Shown here in pieces: positions 11,613 through 24,942 of a stretch of DNA of 64,000 nucleotides. The notes under the pieces are model-generated. The model saw only the letters and a program-made list of their open reading frames with translations. It was not told the origin of the DNA and searched no databases. The position numbers were made by a program, and so were the translations under genes. The first letter of the stretch is position 1. The number at the start of each line of letters is the position of its first letter. Source of the DNA: Xylogone sp. PMI_703 (Eukaryota; Ascomycota; Leotiomycetes); NCBI GenBank assembly GCA_021399445.1, contig JAJTUQ010000003.1, positions 3,968,001 through 4,032,000 of the forward strand, given 5' to 3'.

Positions 11613-14600
11613 TTTGGAAGAATTTTTCGGTCCTTTTGATCCCTTCTCAGCCCGTCACTTGTGCCCGTCGTTCAATCGTCTCCTCCTCGAAAGCGGGAAT
11701 TAGTCGTCGTAAGCGATTTCAGAAAAAGCGATCGTCGTGTATCTCGTTCAAACGGTCGGAAAATGAGGAACGGAATACTGATAGGAAAAGCGAGTGTGGT
11801 GGTGGTAGAGGGAGTAACGATCGTGAGCGTCCCGTCTGCCAACGAGGTTGGGAGTAGGGAGGTTGGTAGTGGGATGGAAAGAACGAGGAGGCAGGCGGCT
11901 GAGACGTTGCTGCTGCAGAAAGGGATTGCACCACACAGCATGCGAACTCGTAAACATGGAAGGCTTGGCGAACCCGTGACTTTGTTGAGACTGCTTGTGG
12001 CCTGAGGAATAGGCGACGGCCATGAAGCCACGTGCTAGCCAACACGTGGTTCGGTACGTACCTCGATATTCAACTTCACAAGATTGCAACATCGCAACCT
12101 CTAAAACAGTTGATCGCATTCCGGACTGCGGTGCCTCGTTCACTTGCGGTAATATCCCTAAATTTACTCATAGTTGTAGGATTCTTACAGTGACACGCCC
12201 GCTGGTACCGTTCAGCACCCAAAATAATATCACATCGTGTCCCTCACGTCATTTTATTCTTTATATCTAAATCCGGACCGTGCCCTTAAAATAGAAAGAG
12301 GGTCAAGAGTCAATATTAACGTATATCCTTTCATAAGTTAATAAAGCCTCTGGCACAATGTACTACACATATGATGGGAAGAATTGTGCATGGCATTGCT
12401 ATACTCCAAGTTTTCCAGCTTTGAAAGGCTCACCTTTGCAGTTCTACTGTAGTATGTGCCAACTTGAGCTTTTTCTCCCTCCCTACCTGTATAATCCATA
12501 CCTACCTCATTGACATCACTGTGTCTCACAATTGTTCGACTCCAGATAGCCCTGCCGTCTATTTATCCTATGCCCGGAATCGGGCCTGTCTCATAGTGTA
12601 TCTGACTTGGCATTCATAGAACCGATAGATGCTTGGTTTTGAAGACCCTTGATTTGGACTCCTGAAAGTCGATAGGCGAGACAGCACTGGGAGAAATGAC
12701 GCAGCCCCTGATTCTGCGAAGACTACACTAGATTCCCAGACTCATTGTAGCGAACTTGGTACTGTAAACGCCGGGTGGATCTGAACACCAGAGAAAAGGA
12801 TCGTATGGTAGCACCATAAACCTCGCTGGATTCAGCAAAAAGAAATTGCAATCATGGCCGGTGTATCGTATCGCGTCCCGCGGCGGGGTAAGGACGCCAC
12901 TTTTTATCTGTGTGGGGATACTTGGTTACAAGCCAGGCGTAAATAGATGCGAGTGTCATGCTGAAATTGCGCTCAATCCAAAGCGGAAAGCTCGACATGA
13001 ATAATACGAAGGATTATTGATGATGGAAGTTGGGAGAGGACAGTTGGCAGGGATGTGCTGACGACGACGTGGATACCTTATGTAAGGCACGTTACCTCAG
13101 GTGGCTGTTCGCCGAGCACAACGGCAATAAAGCATTGGATGTTGGTGGCCTGCCAATCTTTTATGTCTCAAGGTCGGCTTGAAGCATTATTTTCATGCCT
13201 CCAGGCGAGGCTCGGTCAACAGCAGATCTGGTTAGTTGTTGGACGCATTATCCGTAAAGTAGGTGGCGAAAAAGTAAATGTAAGCAAGGCGATTTGATAC
13301 AACTCCAGCTCTCTTCACGAGTCTCAAACGGCTTCTGCTGGTGAGAGAGGCCTAGACAGGCATATATTTTGGCATGCAACATTTGGCCTGTATGTCTTAA
13401 AGCCGCACACCCGTTAGATTTCTTGCTGCCTTGGTCACATTTTACGTATTTGAATAATATAGCCATGCGCATTTTTGCAAATTGCATGGTAAGTGAATCC
13501 AGACCACAAGTGGGAGGTACGTGCCACCAAAATCTTCGCCAGCCATCGAACGTTCTCGGGCGACAGGATTCCAGATGCATGATTATCTGAAGCCGTATGC
13601 ATTTGGCTGTCTTTGTCCACCATAGTTTTCCCGGGCTCAAAGACCAAGCAAAAGTGTTTCCACCCTTGGATGTGGACTCTGCATTAGAGCTGATTTCGTG
13701 GAGGTACAGAAATCGTCAGTGATTGAAAAGCAAAAAAAGGACTCGGCATCTCGGCTGAATGGCAAATTTTTGAGGGACTTTCAGGTCTGTGTGGATTCCA
13801 CCATTTCAGAATATCTGTTATCCTAGAAAAGTAAGTGTATTTTATCCATGTTGGATGACACTTACGATACAAGAGCTCGAGGAGGAAGGTGTGTAGTTGA
13901 CAATGTAATCCCGGCGATCTGAATTTGGTCATGCTCCGATTTATTCGTCACGCCTATAAATTGCCGGATAGTAGTGTTGAGAAACAGCTCTGGCAAGACC
14001 TCGATGCACAGTCTGCATTGATTGATTATCATCAGCAAGCATATCTATGTGAGGCTCCAAAGTTTTGCACAGGTTTTGTTTTGTCATTCAGACGATGGTA
14101 TTGGATCACGGGGAAGATCGTATGTGGGCGGCCATCCTTTCCGTTTTGGGAGATGACAATGCAGCCTCGGATGACCTTCCTAGTCCTCAGCCAGTTCTAG
14201 AAGTAGCCCAACCATCGCAGTGCGGTGCTTCCGAGAAAGAAACTTAATACACTGCGGATAGGATCCGTGTCATCAAGATGATCCAAATCAATCATCGACG
14301 GATATTAAGTCGATACCGCGCCATACGAACTACTGCAGTAGGACCCCGACCAGGAGTGATACAGATGTGGCGTTCCTCGAACGTGAGCCTTCCTGCTCTT
14401 CCTTGTCTCGCACAGAACCTATTGCTTGCTAGCCAGTTATGAGTGGACTCGCGGGATAATCCATCAGAATTTGATATGCGCCGTACGCTCGGAGGTCGGG
14501 AGGACTTGGATTCTTGAAACAACTCTAAACGACGAGCAGTCACCGCGGAGCACACGTAAGGTAGTCTGGAAGATTGACAACAAGGCAGAAACCCATCCTG

Positions 14601-17600
14601 GAGGTGGCATTGAAATTTGTTGAGTGTGCTTTGTGACCCGGAGGAGGCGTAACAACTCGTACATGATTTTCAACCCGATCACTTACGGATCATGGTCATG
14701 GTGACCTAGCAAATATTGTCTTCCTTACGGTACGGTGTTGCCAGGCAAATCTGCCTGTGATCGGTATCTGCCCCGCTCTGGCTGGCATCCACACAAGCGT
14801 TTGCCGACGAGGAGCCGGGTAAGACAAGAGTCTCGTGGGGCTTATCGTCTGCATCCAGATCAAGTCACCATCTGTCAGGTCTCCATCGAAAAAAATATTA
14901 GCATGCGATCCAGATCGGAAAGTGTGAAGGGGTGGCAAGGAGTCGAGCAGCTTGCTGTCATACACTGTCTCGAGACTGTTTAGTGGCGGGATGGATGCGA
15001 AGAAGGCATCAAACCAGCACTTCTTCTGCCTCAACTCCACCAGCTCGAGGCACGCCGGATCCATTTGGATACAGAACTTGTACCAGGGCGAATTACGTAT
15101 TCACACCACGCAAAAACCGATACGACCGTGACGGAGCCTGGGAGCGTGGTGCGCGGTGATCGCAAGCCAGCAAATGAGCGGGCAGCTGATCTGTAGCTAA
15201 CCAGGAAAGGACGGTTCTTCTTTCGAACGCGTCTCGATGCCGTGTAGAGTGCTTTTTGCTGGCGCGCGCGCCCTGTGTAGGCGTAATCGGGGATACTCAG
15301 GATGACTGCGTACCTCATCTCAAGCAGTCAAGGTATGATTGCAGGCGCTGTTCACTTGCGACGGGCCATCCAGTTTCCGACCTGGACGGGATCACCACAC
15401 CACCTTGTACCCCAGCGTTATTACACGGATTTGAGGTCATCTCCAGCTCCTTCACGAATAATAAACTGGACCCTCCACGGCGCAATCAGCACATCACGGA
15501 CCCAACGCGGTCAGGACTGCCTGCGCTGCCGCCCGCGCTGATTGGGTGTATCGTTGCCACCGCCCGACCGGTTAATTGAGAGGATTTCACAGCAGACGCT
15601 GTGTGCAAAGTCACAGACCTAAAAGCTGCCGTGAGGGTGAGCTAGCAGGCGCAGTTTGCGGACTGTCACGCATTCCTCTTTCCACTAACGCCCCATGGCC
15701 GAAAAAGCCTCCAAAAGCCCCAAGGCCCTCTAAATCAAACACCAGTCCATCAATAATCCTACCCATACCCAGGCCAGCCTGCACATCATCAATGCAATCA
15801 GCCCTTTCTCTCTCGTGCTCTGGGCCCCCTGTCTTAGAATGCACTTGGAAAGTCGGAAATGATGATAGTCTGATGAATCATGAGGGCGAGCAAAACCGGC
15901 GTTGCGAACTAATTCGGGAACCGTAATTGGCCGCAAGCCACGGAAAGGAGCAGCAAGAGACACCCAAGTTGCTGAGCAGCGAGGAAGACGTCCACGGTGC
16001 ATCAGCACTTGCACTTGATGCCGCCATTCCCAACGCCCACGCTGATCTCCAAACGAGCTTCTTCAAGCAGCCTGACTATTTCTCGGCAGCGGAATTACAA
16101 TCCTGTCTCCTCGACTGTGCTGAGCAGAAGGCGCTGGATGTGGGCTAGCCCCGTATCAAAAATTTCGAGTGCCCGGCATCGCGTCTGCATTGATTCGACA
16201 GCTGCGAGCTGCTGCTTCTGCAATGCGATGGCTGCTTCAAACGCGGCTGCCCAGTGCGACTACGGTATTACCGTAATCATTCGAAGGACGCTACAGCTTC
16301 CTACTACTGGCACTTGGTACCGTCACTGGCAGCTGGCTCCGTACTGCGACGTCCCTGGCTGTCTACACCCCACGGCTGTTACCAGTTCAAGATCATCAAA
16401 CTCCTACCTGAAATGTCTCGATGGCGGCTTCCTCTTTGCCTGACCGCCGCATTACAGAAAAAATGTGTTTGCTTTGTAGCCTAGATTGTCTGGCGCGTAC
16501 GGATACAGCTGGCTATTGTGGTATTGGACCTTACCAGTGGAGTTTTCCTTCCGCCTTGCTTGAGACGAATCGCGGTTCCCCTTCATTAACCACCGCCCAG
16601 GAAGGGACGGAGACGCCAAAATTGGTGCTTTGGTGTGTGGAACCACCCACTGCAAAGTTTATCAAGAAAGAAAAGAAGTCATCTCAGGGAAGGGCCCATT
16701 GTTTCCTTGCTCTCGTACATCCCGGCAACGATCCATGGCAAACCCAGCAATTTGATACCGTACTCCTGGTCAGTGTGAGATAATAATAACATGCAAAAGA
16801 GAACTTTCCTCAACAGCTCTCATCTAACGTGAAGGAGAAAAGGGCCAAATACCACCAACCGCAAACTTGGGTGAGCGGATCTAGGCCGCAAACAGGCTAG
16901 CGAGATTTCAGCCGGTAGCACGACGCTCGCCGACGGTTCTCGTCGTCTGTCCCCGGGCCTCGCAGGTCTCAGAGCGCGTGGCCAATCAGGGCTGGGCAAG
17001 CGAGCAGCGCTGCCCCGCGACAACACCATGCGATCATCACGCCTCTGCACAAAGCGAAGATGCCAGCAGGGCCGTGTTGGAAGAGAAAGGGCTCAGAACC
17101 TTGCGGGCCACAGGCAGCGCGCAAGCCCCCAATAGGCGCGGATGCGATTCGTTGAGCTGGGCCCTCCGCTACTCCACAGCTCTTTTTCTCACGCGCAGGC
17201 ATTCGTATGGATTGCTGTGGTTCGGATGTTCCAGAGGAACCAAGCAACCCAGCCCGCGAACACTCGCCCTTCAGAGCCAACACAGCACAGCAAGCATCCA
17301 GCATTCCAGGTATGACCAAGCCCATCGCCGCAGCAAAACCACCACCCCGAAAAGCAAGACTCCAGCGTCAGCCCGCGCGGCCCCGATCGGGTTTAGTGGC
17401 CAGCTGCTCATGACAGACCCAGCGGCAACACAAGTCCTCGGCCCCAGCGAAAGCGAAAGCACCGCTGCGAAGCCCATATTCCGATGCCAGCAGTTAATAA
17501 TAACAATCATCAGCAGTCATCTCATCATCACCTCCGCCGCTGGTCGCTTGCTCTATCCAGCCCGCCGTCGCGCTAGGACGGGGCTAAGTCACGACGAAGG

Positions 17601-19936
17601 AGCTGTGAGTCCCCGGGATGAGGAAGGGGAAAGAAAACTTGCAACAAATCCAGCGCCAGTCGCAGCCTTCCCCCTTCTGCAACTCCTTATTTTTTGTTGT
17701 TCGCGTTGCCATGCCCTTTTCTTTTGCCCTCGTTCGCTCAGGCTTAGGCTGGACCATCTCATCCGCGCCTCCCCTGCCTTGTCTCTCGTGGACCCTGCGA
17801 TCAAGTGTTGCTTGCTTGCTCATGCCAACCAGCCGACCGTACTCAACCACCACAGCCAGCCGGCCTTGCTTGTTTACCTCACCTGGCTCACCTATGCTGC
17901 TACAGTACAACGGCAGGCCGCTTTTTGCTGCTGTGCCATTTCGTGTCATGCCCCCTTTTGTTTTGCTCTGATTGCCGTTCCTGTACAGCAGCTGTACGGA
18001 GTCTGTACCAATTTTACGCCCCAAATATGCCAATACGGGATCGGCCACTATGACCTTCTCCGGCAATCATCCTTCATTTTTTCTACTCTGGGCCTTGCCC
18101 ACACGGCACGCAGCGTCTTAGTAGGGGGAGGTTGATGCTGCTCCCTTCGGGACCATACGGTAACAGAGGCTGCTTGGTACCGCCGCCAGCATCGCAAACT
18201 CAACTGGTGTTGCCCCGGGCTGGCGGGCTTGGACGCCATGGGTCATCCCACTGAAGCAGAAGGAGAAAGGCCTCGGGGCTGTTGGGGGCGTGGTCCAATG
18301 CCAGCGCCTCCAAACATCCGGGGAGCGACCACGGTGCAGGAGACAGAAGGTCACTTTCATGGATTAGCAGAGCCAGGTTCGCAAAGGAAAAATGTTCGCC
18401 TGGGCTAGCACCACGGGCGACACTTGCTTGTGGGAAAGTTGAAGGCGTCTGATGGTAGTGTGGTAGCGTTGTGGTGGTAGGGTGGTGGACAATAGGCTGG
18501 GCAGCGCGAAGGAGAGAGAGAGAGCAGCTGCGGTGCTTGGGTCGGCCGGCAACTCAAACCCACTGAACCACCACCTAACCAGACCAGCCTAGCAGCACCG
18601 AGCAAGTGTTGCAGGCACGAGTACAGTCCAGCACGGTACCATTATCACTCTGGGAGGGCGAAAATCCAGCGTCCATGCCCCATCATTCCCTTCCAATTCC
18701 TTTCCCAGTCCGCGTCCCCCAGTGGCCCCCCCGTCGCAGAGGCCAGTCCAGTTCCAGTCCAAGTCCCAATCCAAGCCAATCTCATCCATAATCCATAATC
18801 TCCTTTTTTGCTGTGTCCCGGCTCATCGGACTGCGCACTACCACTACGCAGCGACCGTACGCACTACGCACCACGCACCACGCACGGCGCACTTGCACTA
18901 ATCCCACCACCATACATGCTATTTCCTACAACCTGCGCACTACGCACTACCGTGCTACCGCACTACGTCGAAAAGGCTCCCTGTGCAGTGCGACTAGTGC
19001 CTGCTGCTGCTCCATCTCACACCCCTCTCACCTCGCACGCCTCCCCAAAGTCCACCCCTGCATGCACGCGCGCCCTTGGCCACTGGTCGTCCCTTCCTTC
19101 TGGTTCTGCACCTTCTTACGCTCCCAGAACCGACCAGGCCCGGCCTGTGACATCAACCGGACACGGAACTTTGACGATTTGGAGATCAGCCTCCACTCTT
19201 TCTGCTCGCGCTTCAACTATTGCCTGTGCTATCTTTTCTCATCTCTTCTCGTTTTTTTATGGCTGCTCCCTTTTGTTTTTTCTTTTTAGAGTTAGCTGTT
19301 GAAAGCCCCGTATAGAACCTCCTTGTCCTGGCTTTTTTTCTGCCTCTCGCTCAAGTCCTGCGTTGGAACCACCCCTGCCGCGGGTGGAGTTTCGAACCAT
19401 CCTCGTCCCTTTCTGGTCTAGCCGAGCCCGGGTTCGAGATCAATATCAAAAGTACCTCTAAATATCACTTTGTCCCCTGGGCTTTGCCATTCAACCCTTT
19501 GAAGAGCGGTCTTGTTGCACGGGGGGATCCTACTTCATCGTTCCCCTCTTTTATTACGGATCTCCTCGAATCACTCCACATCTTGTTCACCAATCCAACT
19601 TGGTCGCTTTTCTGGCTCTACTCTGTTCGCTCCGAGCTAGTGCCGTTTTTACTGGACTGGGCAACGCAACTTCGACGTTATTCTAATGATACAACAACAG
19701 CCACCAGTATAACTTGCAGGAGTGCAGGTATTCACTGTCGAGGGAAAGCTCAGGAAGCTTCACAAGCAAAATTGTCCCCACCTAATTCACATCTCGGTGG
19801 ATTTATCTCCTCTTGTTGGACTTACCTGTAAACCAACAAGTATTCATCTGTCCAGAATTTCCAAAATCTTGTGTAGATTTGGACCGCTTCACCTTCTTCC
19901 TTCTACGGGCTTTTCACCAGCAGGACATCCTTCTCC
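11613..19936. other. 8.3-kb region without a supportable gene
   Basis: I found no protein gene here on either strand. The frames are short or lack ATG starts. The longest, 16978-18135 on plus, opens with GTG and has low-complexity composition. From about 14.3 to 19.3 kb the DNA is GC-rich and pyrimidine-rich on the plus strand, with scattered TACAGTAC-type motifs (17901, 17991) and a run of GCACTACGCAC-like units (18841-18970). The right end (about 19,300-19,936) is likely the promoter and long leader of the cyclin gene. Non-coding RNAs cannot be excluded. Confidence 0.5.
18841..18970. repeat. degenerate CGCACTACGCAC tandem array
   Basis: Short units of the form GCACTACGCAC and ACGCACCACGCAC recur in two patches, about 18859-18890 and 18935-18968, separated by unrelated sequence. 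Confidence 0.6.
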
Positions 19937-21981
19937 ATGTATCAGGTTCCAGCGAGACCGGCTTCTCTCGATTTCCCCCTCTATCCATCACACTCATCTC
20001 ACAACATCGACCGTCGGAAGGACACCAGCACCACATCTTGTGGATCTCAACCGACACCCGTCTATCTCGAAGCACCGATCAGGGCCGGGCTTCGAACCCC
20101 TCCAGAAGACGACATGAGCACCACTTACCAATATCCTACATACCAGAGCTACACCACAAAGCAGGATCCTTCCTACTCCTCCATCTCAGCTAGCTACACC
20201 GGATCGTCTGCACAATCTCTCTCCAGCTCTACACAACCCAGACCATATTCTTCGCTGAACTACACATCGCAGTATAACTCAGCTTCGATACCAAAACCTA
20301 CCGTGCAGGATGCACAGCCTGCATACAGCAAACCACCAAGCCCCGAACAAAGCACCAGCTCAAATACCGTGGCACCATTGGAAAATTCGAGGAGGAAAGG
20401 AACAAGCAGCCAGATCGTACCGAGCCTGCAGATTCCTTCAACAATTACCAGCAATGGTGGCAACCTGGCCGAGTTTGCTGCACAGGTAAGCGCGGGTCCT
20501 CAAATTCACTGTCGATACCTTGTCACTAAATTGCAACTAGATCACCTGTCTATTTTGGTTCGAATCAACAGAGATACTCAGAAAAGCAGAAAAATTCGAC
20601 CCTGCTTCTTCTCCTGTCAAACGATTAAAACCTGAAGCCATTCCTACAAGCGGATTTCGCAAATGGGTCGTCTCAATCCTCACAACAACGCAGGTGACGC
20701 CAAACGTCATCTTACTGGCATTATTGTTCATTTATCGACTGAAGATTATAAATCCAGTTGTTAATGGAAGGGCTGGCAGCGAATATAGACTTCTGACGGT
20801 TGCTTTGATGTTGGGCAACAAATGTAAGTGATGGCCGCAAGATCGTTTTCACGACAGCTCGCTAATTCGCCAAACTAGTTCTGGACGATAACACCTACAC
20901 CAATAAGACTTGGGCGGAGGTATCTGGGATCTCCGTCAACGAAATCCACGTCATGGAAGTTGAATTTCTCAGCAACATGAGATATAGCCTCCTTGCATCG
21001 AAAGAGCAGTGGGAAGAATGGCAACAAAAATTGGGAAAATTCTGGACTTACTGCGACAGAGCTATGAAGGCCCCAGTCACGCTCCCGTCTCCCACTGGAG
21101 TGCCGAATCCCCACTCTCTCTTGCCGTCTCCTCCAACAGCGATGCAACTGTCGCCCCCTCATAATAATTTATATTCGACTAATGCAGCTCTGAATGGCAC
21201 ATTTACATACAATCAGCAATTTCCTGCGACCACTTATTCGGCCCCTGCAATCTCTGCGCTCCCACCGGTTCCAAATCTCCAGCAAACAGCATCCCGAAAA
21301 CGATCCTTGGAAGATGACATTGTAGAACCACCCGCAAAGAGAGTCACGAGATCTGCTCCAGCGACCATGGTGCCATTCCAAGCGGCTCCCATGCATATGA
21401 GGTCCGATGCACCACGACTTCCAGTACCACACTTAACAATCTCAACTACGCAAGCCTTGAACACCTCTTACCCTGCAGTTGCTAGTTTTGCACAGTCATC
21501 GCCTTCGGTTTTACCTCCTTTGGGTGGCAATAGGGCCATCTCATCAGCATACCCAACGACGCCGTCATGGACACCACAACTCCCAATGCTTACTCCTACA
21601 GCAGTAAGCCAGCAACCGCCTCTCAGCGCCGGTGGATATGGTACTCCAACACGTCGCCAGAGCCCTCATTCGGTTCAGGATTTGCTTTCTATTGGCTCAT
21701 CGCCTGTCTCTACTGTCTTTCCTGGCTACAATCCAGGGCATATTTCGCCATCTATTTTCCTACAGCAACGAGCTTCGCCATATAAGCCTGTCAGGCATGT
21801 TAATGCACTACTTTATCCACCTCCTTCCACGTCGATGCATAATTATTCGGCTAGTATCGACCAAATGCACTACCAGCCATTGGGAAAGAGGAATGATTAT
21901 CGATCAGGCATTGTACCAGATTACACTTCAAATTCGACATATCAATGGCCTATTCTTCCGCAACCAAATTTTCACGTTTAA
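19937..21981 (+). CDS. Pho85-type cyclin, Clg1-like
   Basis: Three exons, 19937-20485, 20541-20823 and 20879-21981, give 644 residues. Both introns are 55 nt and end in CTAG. The cyclin box spans roughly residues 185-310. It contains FRKWVVSILTTTQVTPNVILLALLF-type helices, then [30 protein letters not shown] and MEVEFLSNMRYSLL, the pattern of Pho85/Pcl cyclins. The order and long Ser/Pro/Tyr-rich flanks fit the Clg1 branch. The N-terminus (about 180 residues) and C-terminus (about 300) are low-complexity. Such cyclins activate Pho85/Pef1-type kinases in nutrient and cell-cycle control. An in-frame ATG at 20114 (MSTTYQYP) is a plausible alternative start, because the first 59 residues look like leader sequence. 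Confidence 0.85.
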
Positions 21982-23913
21982 GTCATTCAGAATTCGGTCC
22001 TTTTTGCTTTTGCTTCTTACAAAGAGATACATGTGGTTTTGGAATCAGACTTTCCAAGTCACATACCGCATGATATTGCGATGCATGGAATCTTTTCATT
22101 TTCTTAGATACGAGTGGAGTCCAAAAGTATTGGCTCACATAATCGGCATGGGACCGGCGTTTAGTTAGGCTATTTTGTTTTTCGTTGTTTTTTGGGCGGG
22201 CGAAAAGACTACTCCCGTAGATTCTGGGAGGCTTACACATGTTATACCACTTTTTTGCATTGGATTGGTGTTTGGGGGGGCTAATTCATCGGGGGCATCA
22301 TCATTATGCATAGATATGTATTAAGCCCTGTGGGTTGGATAAGAACTTTGATTCCAGTGTAAATTCCTACGTTTCTTTCTGTTTTGATACTACTACCTGG
22401 ATTTTATATACCCGAGCGGGAGGCATTTTCGGATACCAGGATTTTCATGGCACAATCTGCCTCTTTGTATTGGGGACGTCGGAAGGGTTTTTTAGGCTTG
22501 CATCCATTTGGGTAGACCACTGGTGCCTTAGGGAGAGATAGCTAGATCAAAGTCAAAGCAAATATCAGCTGCTATTGTAAGCTCATCATCATGATTCCAT
22601 GACATCTCTTTGTCTTCTGTAGTTGTGATTGTAATCAGAATACTCCTCTCATTCTCCCTCTGAATGTAGCAAGACTGATCCACAGTACGTACCCAGTACT
22701 TCCTTGTGTAACACTCGTGAATAAGGGGGTATCAAATCACGGGATCCCACACGCGATGCCATTTCGGTATTAGCTGAGGCTGAACCCCCCTTTCTGAGAG
22801 GTGGGAGGGGGGAGGACACCCACTTGATCTTGTTTTCAGACGTCATATAGCGGTTGGTAGTCTCCCTTGTTTTTTTGCTTTGATGGGGAGGGGCTGAGAC
22901 TTTTGACTGTCACTTCTTCTTTGTCTTCTTTTATTCTTTATTTTTCTTTTCGCTTGGGGGGGTTTTTTGTCTAGGCTCCTTCCTTAGAAGATATAATGAA
23001 GATTTCTTTACGGCTGATTTTGTCTTGTTTTATTTTCTTGTTTATATTTGTTATATCGTTGTTGCTATTTTTGTTTGCTCTATCTTCTTTTTTTCTGGAG
23101 CTGACTTTTCTTTTCATTCTCTCTTTTGGGTGTGGTTTTGGATTTCATGATGCTGGTTCCTCTCGGAACAAAAGGAGAACTCCAGTTAAATGGCTGCTTA
23201 TACCCCCCTATATCTGTGTTCTGACAGTTCCTCGTGAGTACCCCTCTGCGTCCGCTGTATGTGGTGAATCCAAGAGAGAATACTTTTTGTATTTGGAAAC
23301 AATCACATGGGATAGGACTAGGTACTTCACTGCGTGGGTGTATATAATGTGCAGTATATGGAATTTCTCTGTCTGCGTTCCTCAAGTAGTTGATGCTGCC
23401 GGACTCAGCTACTTTTAACTAAAGAAAACTCTTCATGTAGGAGCTTTGCTCTTTCTTTCTTTTTTCACGAGCATCCTATAGAGCGCTTTTCCTGTGTTAC
23501 TGCAGATTTGCATCTGATAGCTGTGATATTTTCATTCATGGACCTCCAGTGAGGCATGGGCGTCCATAGCCAAGGGAATAGAAGCCTTCTCTAGAGTTCA
23601 GGGGCTCATGAAGGATATCCTGCACGCTGGTATAACTATGATCGTAGGGATATATGCAATTATTTCATTACTGTTACTATTATACAGTATTAGATCGAAA
23701 ATTTTGTCTACCTATTTTCACAGGTAGAGTAGCTAGATGGTGCCAGGACAAGTGCCGGCGCCGAGAGGTACTAGTATGTTCACACACACGCATGCAAAGA
23801 GTGATAATATATCATGTTTGTTTACAAAACATATCACGAACATGCTACTAGAAACTATCTCGACTCTTCCAGAATAATTGTTGCTCATAGAGTTCAGCTA
23901 GAAAGGAATCAAG
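21982..23913. other. T-rich intergenic region, 1.9 kb
   Basis: The region is T-rich on plus, with long TTTTCTT stretches at 22900-23110. A 140-codon frame (22996-23418) begins with ATG but is mainly Phe/Leu/Ile from the T-rich composition, so I do not call it a gene. I see no other feature. Confidence 0.5.
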
Positions 23914-24942
23914 ATGGATACAAAGGCTGAAGCCTATGACAAGAGGATGGAGGGAGTATTTTATCTTCCCGAAATCCCAATCGTTCCGCAATATCTACAC
24001 TCACCTTCCCCAGAGAAGATGAATAGTGTTCAGCAGGCTTTTCTTGGATTACATGTCAACGAGATATCTCATGAGGCTAAGCCACTAGGTTCAACAACTG
24101 TCTCAAACCAAGAAGTACTCTCCACTGATCTATCTGGCGAAGGTATGAGATTTATTAGAACCAACCCTGTGTGAATTGTTACTGACATTACAACAGGCCA
24201 ACAAGGACTGGCCAAATCCCTACTTCGATCCGGTGCTAGTACCATAGTCCGTAATCAGGCTAAGAACAAACCTCTTTGGACCGTATCCGGTTTTAAGCCA
24301 CGCCCAAAGGCTGATCGAAGTGTGTGAAATAGCTGGACCTCAATAGTGCGACATGCTAACATCTCATTCAGAGACGATGGCTCATATCTGGCAAGAGAAG
24401 CTGCAGCAATATGCCGCACGGAAGCGACAGCTTGAGGAGAGGGCTAAGCGGTATGCTTGGCGGGAGCAATATCTGGAGCAGCACGAAGCAGCACTCCAAG
24501 CAGACCGTAAGTCTTCCTATGAAAGTGCTGTGTGGCTTCTAGCAGCGAGTCTAGATTCGTGGAGGTGCATTTGCAATTTTTTCTTGGGTGTCGCGACTCT
24601 TTTCATGGATTGGCTCTTTTGATGTGTTGTTCTCCATTATCTTTACAGGACTGATCACGTTCCACTATAGGCGATCGAAAGTGGGCACAACGGAAGGCTA
24701 TGGGAGAGCCCGAGTCGATCACTGGCTACAAGGGTACCGCCTTCCTGCGTCCTGCTAGACCCATCAGCAAGAGAAGCAGCACCCGTGGTAGTGCATCTGC
24801 AAGCCCTTCGTTATCTGCCGCTGATGGCGCTGCTTCTTCCCGCAGTCCCTCAATTGGTGCTGGACCTGATATCATATCGGCCGCACTTGCTCGAGGCATT
24901 AAGCGTCGTCGCGAGGAGTCTCCCGAGTCTGCCGACGAGTGA
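23914..24942 (+). CDS. conserved-looking protein of unknown function
   Basis: Four exons, 23914-24142, 24197-24319, 24372-24506 and 24671-24942, give 252 residues with all phases closing. Introns are 54, 52 and 164 nt; the second has a clear CTAAC branch. The middle (about residues 118-165) is a charged helix, probably a coiled coil (HIWQEKLQQYAARKRQLEERAKR). The C-terminal 75 residues are Ser/Ala-rich and end in a basic cluster (GIKRRREESPE) resembling a nuclear localisation signal. No membrane segment or signal peptide is visible. I do not recognise the family and give no function. The splice pattern and matching frames are the evidence for a real gene. Confidence 0.7.

Noticed and set aside
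14696..15064. 122-codon ATG-led frame on minus
   Set aside because: No recognisable motif, no introns or neighbours supporting it, and length within chance for this base composition.
16978..18135. 385-codon open frame on plus, the longest in the 12-20 kb gap
   Set aside because: It begins with GTG, has no ATG-led core resembling a family, and its Cys/Ser/Pro/His-rich content reflects the pyrimidine-rich DNA. Overlapping frames of similar length exist on both strands.
19395..19450. GGGTTCGA and TTCGAACC strings suggesting a tRNA T-arm
   Set aside because: No acceptor, D-arm or anticodon stem can be folded around them.
22996..23418. 140-codon ATG-led hydrophobic frame
   Set aside because: Its Phe/Leu/Ile content follows from a T-rich tract, and there is no family signature.
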